This document shows positions 30,507 to 38,167 of a stretch of DNA of 64,000 nt, piece after piece. A program made the translations under genes and the position numbers. The notes below the pieces were generated by a model, which did not search any database, was not told the origin of the DNA, and saw only the letters and a list, made by a program, of their open reading frames with translations. This stretch comes from Nocardia shimofusensis NBRC 100134 (GTDB taxonomy: Bacteria > Actinomycetota > Actinomycetes > Mycobacteriales > Mycobacteriaceae): the NCBI RefSeq assembly GCF_001613125.1, contig NZ_BDBT01000028.1:18821-82820 (forward strand). The letters run 5' to 3'. Numbering within the stretch: the stretch's first letter is position 1; the number at the start of each line of letters is the position of its first letter.

Positions 30507-32516
30507 CTACCGAAGAGCCAGTCCGCCGTCGGCCGCGTCGCGAAGGTTGGTGGACACGACCCGGCCGTCGGTGGTGCGGGCGGTGAGCCACACCCGGGAC
30601 AGGTCGTAGTTCCAGAAGGCCCAGCCGGACGGATAGGAATCGTCGACGTCCTGGAAGTAGACCGACATGGTGCTGTCACCGTTTGCGAAGCCGACGCCGT
30701 CCGGCAGTCGCAGGTACGCGACTTCCTGCCAACCGTGATACACCGCGACGCGATCGCAGACCGAGCTGCCGTAGCCACTCTCGGTGAACACATACATCTG
30801 CCACAAGGAATGCACCGGAGCGTGCTCGGACGCTCGGACGCCCACGTCGATGGATCCGCAGGTGGTGTGGTGCCTGGAGAACGGGAATCCGGTCGAGTCC
30901 AGCCCGGCCACCGATGCCACCTCGGCGCTCGCGAAGCTGTCCCGCGCGCCGGGTCCTACCAAGACCGCCATGGCCAGCAGCGCGACAGCGGCCACGATGG
31001 ACCACCACCGCCCGCGCCACGGCCGCAACAGCAGAAACGACCCCGCCAGTAGCCAGAGCAGTGCCCAGCCGCCGCGCAACTCGGCCCAGAAATACGGCCA
31101 CCAGGCCCGGATCGCGTCGTTGTAGACCTCACCGGAGACCGGCAGATAGCTGCCGCGCAACAGATAGTGGCCGAGCAACCAGGGAATCAGACACGTCGAG
31201 GTCGCCCCCAGGACGAGGCGGCCGACGGTGCGGTCGATCTTCCGCCGCTCGGTGACCACCGGGTCGGCTTTGCCGGGTGTGGTCGCCGGGGCCTGCCGTG
31301 TCACGGCGGGCCGGGGGAGTGCGGGCGCGGTGGCCGGCCGGATCATGGTCATCGTCTGCCCGCCGGGTTTCGTGCCGATCCTCGCGGCGCAGGTCGTGAC
31401 CCGCGCAGGGGCCGTCCCTCGATTCGGCAGCCTCGTCGTTCCCGAGCCCGACGTCGCGCTGGTGCCGCCGTTGCGGCGCTCGGCGAGCCTGCACCACGGG
31501 CAGCTCCGATTCTGATGCGGATAGTAGTGCGTCTTGTCCCGCGCGCACCGGCTCGAGGTCATCGCTGCGAGCGTGCGCTCCCATTCGGCGGCCGACGGAC
31601 GCTGCGCCGGTTGTCTCGCCCCGGTGCCGAGCGCCCGCTCGAACAGATCCCGCACCGCCGCGGGCAACATATCCACCTCGGGCGCCGCCGGATGTGATGT
31701 CAGTTTCGATCGCGCGCCACCGGCCCAGTGCCCGCCCGCGGCCAGCATCAACGCGTCCGGTTTCTCGCCGGGCCCTGTCCAGTTGCCGCGCGAGAACGGA
31801 TGATTGCCCGCCATCAACAACAGATATATGTGGATGGCCAGCACGAACAGGTCCGAGGACTTGTCCCGGATGTGCCGGGCCAGATCGACAGTCGCCAATT
31901 CGGGCGCGAGGAATTCCGCCCGAGCCACCCCGCACGGATGCACCGTCGAACCGGAGCGGAACTGGAAGGAATCGCAATCGACCAGACTCACCAGCGTGGT
32001 GTCGGCGACGAGGATATTGCGCTCGTTGAAATCACCGATCACCGCGCCGGCCCGGTGCACGGTGTCGACCGCCCGGCACAGATTGCGCGCGATATTGACC
32101 AGATGCAGCCAGGTCACCTTCTTCGGCCATTGCGGCCCTTTGGGATTGGGGTCCGCCCGGTCGGCCGGATTCGACAGGCTGTGCACCTCGACCGTCTCGG
32201 CGGTGTCGATCTTGCGCATCACGAATCCGCGCACCCGGTTGTCGGGTCCGACCACCGCGTGCTCCGGCCAGGTGAGTACCACGAAACCGTCGGCCTGCTC
32301 GACGCCTGCCGGCTTGGCGGCGGTCATCGCGCGTATCTTCCGGTCGCGCGCCGCGAGCCCCTGCTTCGGCAGGTGCGCATGGTAGATCTTGGCCACCCAC
32401 TCGGGATGGCCTATCACCTCGCTGACCACGCCCTCACCGGCGCTGGCCAGCTGCTTGCCGAGCCGCACGGACCGTCCGTCGTCGAGTCGGAATTCCTGCA
32501 TGACGAATTCCCGCAT
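30507..32516 (-). CDS. TerY-P-type Ser/Thr kinase fused to a membrane and exported module
   Basis: A 669-residue protein, third gene of a vWA-PP2C-kinase unit. The kinase has a loose glycine loop (SAGEGVVSEV, 25-34), VAK lysine at 43, catalytic GDFNERN (D162, N167) and the metal-binding DCD (180-182) in place of DFG. A zinc-ribbon-like set follows (C324, H330, C339, CPWC end 342). After a proline/threonine-rich linker come three hydrophobic helices (~431-453, 476-498, 504-521) and a ~145-residue C-terminal domain with two cysteines (553, 587), probably outside the membrane. That C-terminal addition is not part of the triad kinase as I know it. ATG 32516 is 3 bases after the PP2C stop. Confidence 0.85.
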   Translation of the reverse strand: MREFVMQEFRLDDGRSVRLGKQLASAGEGVVSEVIGHPEWVAKIYHAHLPKQGLAARDRKIRAMTAAKPAGVEQADGFVVLTWPEHAVVGPDNRVRGFVMRKIDTAETVEVHSLSNPADRADPNPKGPQWPKKVTWLHLVNIARNLCRAVDTVHRAGAVIGDFNERNILVADTTLVSLVDCDSFQFRSGSTVHPCGVARAEFLAPELATVDLARHIRDKSSDLFVLAIHIYLLLMAGNHPFSRGNWTGPGEKPDALMLAAGGHWAGGARSKLTSHPAAPEVDMLPAAVRDLFERALGTGARQPAQRPSAAEWERTLAAMTSSRCARDKTHYYPHQNRSCPWCRLAERRNGGTSATSGSGTTRLPNRGTAPARVTTCAARIGTKPGGQTMTMIRPATAPALPRPAVTRQAPATTPGKADPVVTERRKIDRTVGRLVLGATSTCLIPWLLGHYLLRGSYLPVSGEVYNDAIRAWWPYFWAELRGGWALLWLLAGSFLLLRPWRGRWWSIVAAVALLAMAVLVGPGARDSFASAEVASVAGLDSTGFPFSRHHTTCGSIDVGVRASEHAPVHSLWQMYVFTESGYGSSVCDRVAVYHGWQEVAYLRLPDGVGFANGDSTMSVYFQDVDDSYPSGWAFWNYDLSRVWLTARTTDGRVVSTNLRDAADGGLALR

Positions 32517-32519
32517 GAC

Positions 32520-33473
32520 TCAGCCTTCGACCTCCGCCGCCGCTGGAGCGAGATACGCCGGTGGCCGCCGCGACTGCACGCGCCGCTCCGAGCCGGCGCC
32601 CGCGGTCGCGTCGTCGGCGGTATCGGTATCGGTATCGGTATCGGTGAGCACCGCCAGTACGACGGTCTTGTCGTCGCCGGTCTGATCGTCGGCGATCCCG
32701 GTCAGCCAGGCCTCGAGTTCGGCTTCCCCCAGCTTGTTCGCCTCCGTCGCCGCCCACGCGCCCGTGAAGAACGGCACAAACGCCGCCCCGCTGGCCACCT
32801 CGGTGATCTTGTAGGCCATCCCGTCGGTGCTCAGCGCGAACGCCGTCACGTCGTCGGCGGTATGCACGCGGAACGAAGCGGTGAAGGCATCGCGCGACTG
32901 TACGAACCAGGTCAGATTCGCGTACTCGCCTTTCTCCTCGATGAGCACCGTCCGCACCTCGTCCCGTTGCCGCAGCGCGATCACCCCGTCCCCGATCTGC
33001 GCGAAAATCGCGAACTCCGGCGTGGCGATCGCCACCGCCAGTGTGGTGGCGAGCTCGGCGATCGGCTGCCCGGTGTCGCGCGCCCGCGCCCGCAGCGCGC
33101 CGAGGGCCTGCTGGAAAAGCCACTCCATCAGGCCTTCCGGGGCCGCCTCGCCGCGCCGGACATCGCCGAACCAGTCGAGGAACTCCGGGCCGAGCGCGGT
33201 TGTCACGACCCGGTCGCACACGGTGTAGGAACCCCACGCCGAGGTCTGCGTGACACTGCCCGCGCCGTCGGCGACCGCGGCGACGACCAGGTCACCGGTG
33301 ATCGCGTAGGCGAAGGCGTCGTCGCAGCCGAGGCCCTTGCGGATGTGCGCCTCGCCGGCCACCGAGGCGCCGCCGACCTTCCAACGCCGAACGGGCGCAA
33401 TCACATTCGACTCGGGTCCGGGTTCGGGTCCGGGTTCGGGTTCGGAGAGGGGAGCACGGGGCAGCCACACCAT
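32520..33473 (-). CDS. PP2C-family phosphatase of the TerY-P unit
   Basis: A 317-residue protein phosphatase, presumably reversing the neighbouring kinase. Motifs are HIRKGLGCDDAFAY, VVAAVADGAGSVTQTSAWGS (metal-binding aspartate in DGAGS), ELATTLAVAIA, IGDGVIALR and ADDQTGDDKTVVLAVL. A Glu-Pro-Gly-rich N-terminal arm and a Thr-Asp repeat near the C-terminus are encoded by hexanucleotide repeats. ATG 33473 overlaps the vWA stop by one base. Confidence 0.87.
   Translation of the reverse strand: MVWLPRAPLSEPEPGPEPGPESNVIAPVRRWKVGGASVAGEAHIRKGLGCDDAFAYAITGDLVVAAVADGAGSVTQTSAWGSYTVCDRVVTTALGPEFLDWFGDVRRGEAAPEGLMEWLFQQALGALRARARDTGQPIAELATTLAVAIATPEFAIFAQIGDGVIALRQRDEVRTVLIEEKGEYANLTWFVQSRDAFTASFRVHTADDVTAFALSTDGMAYKITEVASGAAFVPFFTGAWAATEANKLGEAELEAWLTGIADDQTGDDKTVVLAVLTDTDTDTDTADDATAGAGSERRVQSRRPPAYLAPAAAEVEG
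32619..32642 (+). repeat. GGTATC hexanucleotide repeat, four copies
   Basis: Four exact tandem GGTATC units inside the PP2C gene encode its Thr-Asp run. Changes in copy number would stay in frame. Confidence 0.9.
33414..33443 (+). repeat. GGGTYC hexanucleotide repeat, five copies
   Basis: Five tandem GGGTCC/GGGTTC units encode the Glu-Pro-Gly-rich arm near the PP2C N-terminus. Copy-number change would again keep the frame. Confidence 0.88.
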
Positions 33474-34171
33474 CAGACGGTCGTCCAGCCCGACAGTGGT
33501 GCGAGCGCCACCTGCTGGTCGGAGTTGGCCGCCACCTGCTGGTCGGAGCGGCCGTGGTTGCCCGAGCTCGCCATATTGCCGAGCGAGGCCGACAGCCATT
33601 CGAAGAACTCGTTGAACTGCAGTCCGGCCAGCGGTGCGGGCGGACGCTGCGTGGTCACCCGCTCGAGCTGCCGGTAGTCGACGTTGTCGCCGACGCCGAT
33701 CGCGAACACCGTGACGCCCTTGGCCGCTTCGAGCGCGTTCAACCGCGCCACGGCCGCGTCGAAGCCCATCGGGTTGGGCGCGCCGTCGGTGAGCAGCAGC
33801 AACCACGGCCGGTAGTACTGGATGCCGCCGGCTTTGTATTCACGCTTGCGCTCGTCGATCATGTCGATCGCCATATCGATGGCAGCGGCCATATTCGTAC
33901 TGCCGCCTGCGGAGAACTGAATCGGTTCCAGCATCCTGGCTTCCTGCAACGGCACCGCCACCTGCGCCTGGGTTCCGAAGGTGATCACCGCGACCTCGGC
34001 CCGCTTGCGCGCCAAGTCGTCCTCGGTGACGTACTCGACGAACGCGGCGAACCCTTCCTGCAGTGCGGCGATCGGCGCACCCGACATCGATCCCGATACA
34101 TCGGCGAGGACGATGCAGGCAACGCGTGGATCGGGGTTGGCCTCGTTCAGGGGAATAGTGAAGTCCGACAA
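33473..34171 (-). CDS. TerY-like von Willebrand factor A protein
   Basis: A 232-residue vWA protein, first gene of the triad. The metal-ion site is complete: DVSGSMSG (DxSxS), the threonine in GGSTNMAAA and LLTDGAPN. The TTG start at 34171 (LSDFTIPLNEANPDPRVAC) is chosen because AGGAGG lies 6 bases before it and the usual TerY start begins there. An in-frame opening continues to 34504, but that part encodes the remnant of a DUF4352 gene. The C-terminus has a near-repeat SDQQVA, twice. Confidence 0.88.
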   Translation of the reverse strand: MSDFTIPLNEANPDPRVACIVLADVSGSMSGAPIAALQEGFAAFVEYVTEDDLARKRAEVAVITFGTQAQVAVPLQEARMLEPIQFSAGGSTNMAAAIDMAIDMIDERKREYKAGGIQYYRPWLLLLTDGAPNPMGFDAAVARLNALEAAKGVTVFAIGVGDNVDYRQLERVTTQRPPAPLAGLQFNEFFEWLSASLGNMASSGNHGRSDQQVAANSDQQVALAPLSGWTTV

Positions 34172-34293
34172 AGGTCCGCCTCCTGGCGCATTCGCGATTC
34201 GGTACGCCCCGAACAGAATTCGGGGATCGTCAGCATGACATTCCGCACCGGTCGGTGTCTGTCGGTTCGCTACTCGACCACCGACCGATGCGG

Positions 34294-34823
34294 TCAGCGT
34301 AGGGCGACTTTCGCCCCGCCGGAGAACATCGAGTCGTGTAGTTCTGCCGAAATGGGTCTGCGGCCGGTCTCCGATATCGGTCACGCTCACGTGCACCAGA
34401 AGGTATTCCCCCTGCGCGGTGGTCTGCGAAAACTGGTTGTCGCCCACCGTCTTCACCGGCGCGTCGACGGCGGTCACCCGGAATTCGAACTTCCCGTCCC
34501 GCACCGCCGCGCCCGCGGGCGCCGCCGCCGGCTTCGGGGCAGCCGGCGGCGGGGCCTGTCCGGGCGCGGTTCCGGGTCACCCGCGGCCACACCGGAGTCG
34601 ATCGCTTCGGCGGCTGCGGCGCCGGATGGGGGCCCCGATACGGCGCTCCGGCGAGGTGCTGGTGTGCCCCAGCCGGCGGGGGAACGGGCTGCACAGGATC
34701 GGTGTGCTGAGGATAGGAGTGCTGAGCAGCGGTGTGCTGAGGATGGGACTGCTGGTGACCGTGCTGCTGATGGCCGGGATGCGATTGCTGGGAATGGCGC
34801 TGTCCAGGGGTCTTGTCGTTCAT
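34294..34823 (-). pseudogene. Decayed DUF4352 membrane protein gene
   Basis: A broken relative of the intact gene at 48360-49184. The Gln/His/Pro-rich N-terminal tail starts at ATG 34823 and ends around VWPRV. The intact gene continues there into a transmembrane helix, which is missing here, and the frame shifts. The DUF4352 domain restarts in another frame (VRDGKFEFRVTAVDAPV) up to PQTHFG. About 55 residues are then missing and the frame shifts again before the last strand (ELHDSMFSGGAKVALR, stop at 34294-34296). Two deletions rather than point errors explain this. 34172-34293 is the likely leader of the vWA unit. Confidence 0.75.
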
Positions 34824-35016
34824 GGGGACGTTCTCGGTGTGAAAGGCCCTCAGGGCCAGGTGTTTTGGTGGACGCGGGTGTGGTCGATCACGGGCGGTGC
34901 CCTTTCGGTATCCGGCGTAGGACAGCCGGGAGAGTCGGATGCTTCTCCGCCTTTGCGATTAACAAGGTTTTCAGCATCGTGGCCGACAGATCGTTAACGT
35001 AAGGTAGAGCGAAAAC

Positions 35017-35047
35017 ATTGTCAACCAGTTGGAACATGATTGACAAT
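35017..35047. promoter_or_regulatory. Inverted repeat upstream of the DNA methylase
   Basis: ATTGTCAA-N15-TTGACAAT, an 8-bp perfect inverted repeat in an AT-rich pocket, ends 43 bases before the methylase ATG. The rest of 34824-35090 shows no gene. It could be an operator for autoregulation by the methylase's own HTH domain. Confidence 0.5.
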
Positions 35048-35090
35048 CAGACCTGTGTGGTCGAAGCTTGGGCGACACGAAAGGAGGGGT

Positions 35091-37133
35091 ATGTACGACA
35101 CCCCACAGGTCACGGCCGCGGAGATCTCCCGGCTGGCCGGCGTCACCCGCGCCACTGTCAGCAACTGGCGACGACGCCACCCCGACTTTCCGTCGCCCAG
35201 TGGCGGCAGCGAGGCCCGACCACTGTTCGAACTCGCCGACGTGCGCGACTGGTTGCGCGAGCGCGGCCTCGCAGCGGCCGAGTCGCCGCTGCGCGAGCTG
35301 CGCACCGTTCTGCGCGCCGCCGTGCGCCCCCAGGACATCCCCGGCCTCATCGACCAGTTGCCCGCCCTCGCCGCCGACCCGCATCCCCACGACGCCGATG
35401 ACGAAGTGCTGCGCGCCATCCGCGCCGCCGCGCACGCCGGCGACCCGGTCGCCGTGCTCGACGCGTTGGCCGAACGCGGCTTGGAGGAGAACCCCACCAC
35501 CGGCGTCTATCCGACTCCGAAACCGTTGGCCGACTTGATCGTCGAATTGATCCGCGGCGTCGAGGCTTCCCACGGCGTCGGCGTTCCGGTCTCCGCCGCC
35601 ATGCCCGCCGAGGTGCTCGACCCGGCGTGCGGCAGCGGCACCCTGCTGCGAGCCGCCGCGCACGCCGGGGCGCGCGAGCTCTTCGGCCAAGACCTACTGA
35701 CGGTCCAGGCCCACCGCGCCCGGGCATTGCTCGCCCTCGAAGCCGAGCGCACAGCGAATTCCTCCGAAGCCCCAGGCAAGATGCTGGTGTCCGTCGCGGA
35801 GGGCGACAGCCTTGCCGAGGATGCCTTCTCGGGTCTGACCTTCGACGCCGTGATCAGCAATCCCCCTTTCCAGCAACGGGATTGGGGTGCCGACCGCCTG
35901 GCGCTCGACCCCCGCTGGGAATACGGCGTGCCCCCGCGCGTGGAGTCCGAGCTGGCCTGGGTCCAGCACGCCCTGTCGCATCTGCGCCCCGGTGGCCGCG
36001 CCGTGCTGCTGCTGCCCCCCGCTGTCGCGATGCGCTCCAGCGGCCGCCGCATTCGCGCCAACCTTCTGCGCGCGGGTGCATTACGCGCCGTTATCGGCCT
36101 TCCTGCCGGCCTCGCCCCGCCTCGTCAGATAGCGCTGCAACTGTGGGTGCTGATGCGCCCCGCCCCGGAACTTCCCGTGCCCGACGACGTGCTCTTCCTC
36201 GACACCGCCCGCCTTGTCGCCGACCAGGCCGCCACCCCCGTCGCCGACACCCTGCCCTGGGACGATCTCACCCGCCTGGTCACCACCACCTGGCGTGCCT
36301 TCGCTCGTGGCGACCGCGAGGCCGCCACCGTCGAGCCGGCCGCCGTGCTCCGCGTGATGGACGTCCTCGACGACGACGTCGACCTCACCCCCGCCCGCCA
36401 CGTCCGCGCCGCTGTCGACGCCGACCGCACCGGCGAAGCCGTCACCGCGGCCCTCCGCGATCTGCTCACCGAGATCGACGAGATACGCGCCGCCGCAGCC
36501 GAACTCGAATTCCTCACCACCTCCGACGCCCCTGCCTGGCGCACCGCCACCGTGCGCGACCTGGCGGCGGGCGGCGCACTGGAAGTCCTGAATTCCGGCA
36601 ACCGCGCCGACCCGCCCGAAGCGGACCTCGGCACCCCCGCCCTCACCGGCCGCGACGTCGCCACCGACAGCGACCCGACCGGCCTCGTCGACGACACCTG
36701 GCAGCGCACCGTGGTGCGGATCGAGCGCAACGACGTGATCGTCCCCCTCGTCCATGGTGGCCGCGACCGCGTCGTCAACGCTCGAGTGGCACCCGAGAAA
36801 TGGATCGGCGCCGCCATCGGTCTCAACGTCATCGCCCTCCGCGTGGACCCCGACCGCCTCGACCCCTGGTTCGTGGCCGGTTTCGCCGGTAGTCCCGATA
36901 CCGCCGCCTCCCCCCTCGGATCCTCGATCCGCTTGGTCCCGCAACGCATCCGGATCCCCTTGCTCCCGCTGCCCCGGCAACGCGAATACGGCGCCGCCTT
37001 CGCCCGCCTGCACCACCTACGCGCCGCCGCCCGCCGCACCGACGACCTGGCCGCCCACATCAACCGCCTGGTCGCCAACGGCCTCACCGTGGGCGCGCTG
37101 GAGCCCGCCACCACTGCGGAAGGTGGGAAATGA
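35091..37133 (+). CDS. HTH-fused N6-adenine DNA methylase with HsdS-like tail
   Basis: A 680-residue modification enzyme. A DNA-binding domain (residues 7-58: EISRLAGVTRATVSNWRRRH) precedes a helical region and an N6-MTase domain with the SAM motif DPACGSGTLL (178-187) and catalytic NPPF (257-260). The last ~170 residues look like a target-recognition half-repeat of HsdS, ending IPLLPLPRQREYGAAFARL. AAAGGAGG precedes ATG 35091. No restriction subunit is adjacent, so it is an orphan methylase, or a regulator or anti-restriction element. Confidence 0.85.
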   Translation: MYDTPQVTAAEISRLAGVTRATVSNWRRRHPDFPSPSGGSEARPLFELADVRDWLRERGLAAAESPLRELRTVLRAAVRPQDIPGLIDQLPALAADPHPHDADDEVLRAIRAAAHAGDPVAVLDALAERGLEENPTTGVYPTPKPLADLIVELIRGVEASHGVGVPVSAAMPAEVLDPACGSGTLLRAAAHAGARELFGQDLLTVQAHRARALLALEAERTANSSEAPGKMLVSVAEGDSLAEDAFSGLTFDAVISNPPFQQRDWGADRLALDPRWEYGVPPRVESELAWVQHALSHLRPGGRAVLLLPPAVAMRSSGRRIRANLLRAGALRAVIGLPAGLAPPRQIALQLWVLMRPAPELPVPDDVLFLDTARLVADQAATPVADTLPWDDLTRLVTTTWRAFARGDREAATVEPAAVLRVMDVLDDDVDLTPARHVRAAVDADRTGEAVTAALRDLLTEIDEIRAAAAELEFLTTSDAPAWRTATVRDLAAGGALEVLNSGNRADPPEADLGTPALTGRDVATDSDPTGLVDDTWQRTVVRIERNDVIVPLVHGGRDRVVNARVAPEKWIGAAIGLNVIALRVDPDRLDPWFVAGFAGSPDTAASPLGSSIRLVPQRIRIPLLPLPRQREYGAAFARLHHLRAAARRTDDLAAHINRLVANGLTVGALEPATTAEGGK

Positions 37134-37273
37134 GCATCGGCAAGGCCGCGGTGCCCTGGTTCGGCGCGCTCGCAAGCGTCCATCCGGCTGGATTCTTCGA
37201 CGACCCCCTCGACCAGGCGGCCGATCGGCGCGGCGATGCCCTCGCAGCGGTACGCCTCACACCGCGACCGTAG
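37130..37273 (+). CDS. 47-residue ORF coupled to the methylase
   Basis: ATG overlaps the methylase stop (ATGA). It encodes MSIGKAAVPWFGALASVHP and on to TAG at 37271-37273. I do not recognise it. It may be a small partner, or the surviving N-terminus of a larger lost gene, since the convergent SDR gene ends only 10 bases further on. Confidence 0.45.
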   Translation: MSIGKAAVPWFGALASVHPAGFFDDPLDQAADRRGDALAAVRLTPRP

Positions 37274-37282
37274 CGGGGTCGC

Positions 37283-38167
37283 TCACGCCCGCGCACGCTG
37301 CTCGACGCGCCGAATCAGCTCGTGCATCCGGGAATCCGTGGCCAGCCGGCTGTCGAGCACGACGTTGACCGCGCCGCGCAGCAGCGCGTAGGGCTCCCAC
37401 CCGAGCGGTGCGATGGTGCGCGGCGCGCGGCGGGCGATGCCGTCGGCGATGACGGTGGCCGCCTCGGTCGCGGTGATACGGACGTTGAGCGGCCAGGGCA
37501 TCAGCTCGTCGAGTTCGTGGCCGAGGCTGTCGCGGTCGAGGGTGTCGTGCGTCATCTCGGTCTCCACGACGCCGAAATACGCGACGCCCGCGCTCGCGCC
37601 GAACCCGGCCAGCTCCACCCGCAGGGCGCGGCCGAGCTGCTCGACGGCGGCCTTGCTGATCATGTACGGCGAGCCGGCCATGCCCGGCGTGAACGCCGCG
37701 CACGAGGACACGACCACCACATGCCCGCGCCGGGCGACGATCTGGTCCAGCGCCGGGTGCACAGTGTTGTACACGCCGGTGAGGTTGATGGCCATCACCC
37801 GATCGAACGCCGCTCCGGTCATGGTGCGCAGGGTCGCGGGCTCGGGCACGACGCCCGCATTGGCGACCACGACGTCCAACCGGCCGAACTGGTCGATCAC
37901 CTGGGCGACAGCCTTTTCCATCGCCGCCCGGTCGGCCACGTCGGCACCGATGCCGACCGCGTTCGCGCCGAGTTGCGCCGCGGCGCCGGTCGCCGCGGCG
38001 GCGTCGATGTCGACCACCGCGATCCGGGCGCCGCGCCCGCTCAGGATGGCCGCCAGCGCGCGGCCGATGCCCTGACCGGCTCCGGTGATCAGTGCGACCC
38101 GGCCGTCGACGTCGTAGCGCGCGGGAGCCAGGCCGGCTCGCCCGAGCAGTCCGGTGATGTCGATCAT
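37283..38167 (-). CDS. Short-chain dehydrogenase/reductase
   Basis: A 294-residue NAD(P)-dependent SDR with the TGxxxGxG motif (LITGAGQGIGRALA), DVVVANAG and the catalytic set SS...YMISK. ATG 38167 overlaps the stop of the monooxygenase gene (ATGA), giving a coupled last gene of a four-gene minus-strand unit. It likely interconverts an alcohol and a ketone or aldehyde before or after oxygenation. Confidence 0.9.
   Translation of the reverse strand: MIDITGLLGRAGLAPARYDVDGRVALITGAGQGIGRALAAILSGRGARIAVVDIDAAAATGAAAQLGANAVGIGADVADRAAMEKAVAQVIDQFGRLDVVVANAGVVPEPATLRTMTGAAFDRVMAINLTGVYNTVHPALDQIVARRGHVVVVSSCAAFTPGMAGSPYMISKAAVEQLGRALRVELAGFGASAGVAYFGVVETEMTHDTLDRDSLGHELDELMPWPLNVRITATEAATVIADGIARRAPRTIAPLGWEPYALLRGAVNVVLDSRLATDSRMHELIRRVEQRARA

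Noticed and set aside
31728..33677. 649-codon plus-strand ORF opposite the kinase and phosphatase genes
   Set aside because: Low-complexity His/Arg/Gly-rich shadow; the minus strand has intact catalytic motifs and coupled starts.
34172..34504. N-terminal DUF4352 extension of the vWA protein
   Set aside because: The apparent fusion is remnant pseudogene frame; a TTG with AGGAGG at 34171 marks the true vWA start, and DUF4352 breaks off mid-domain.
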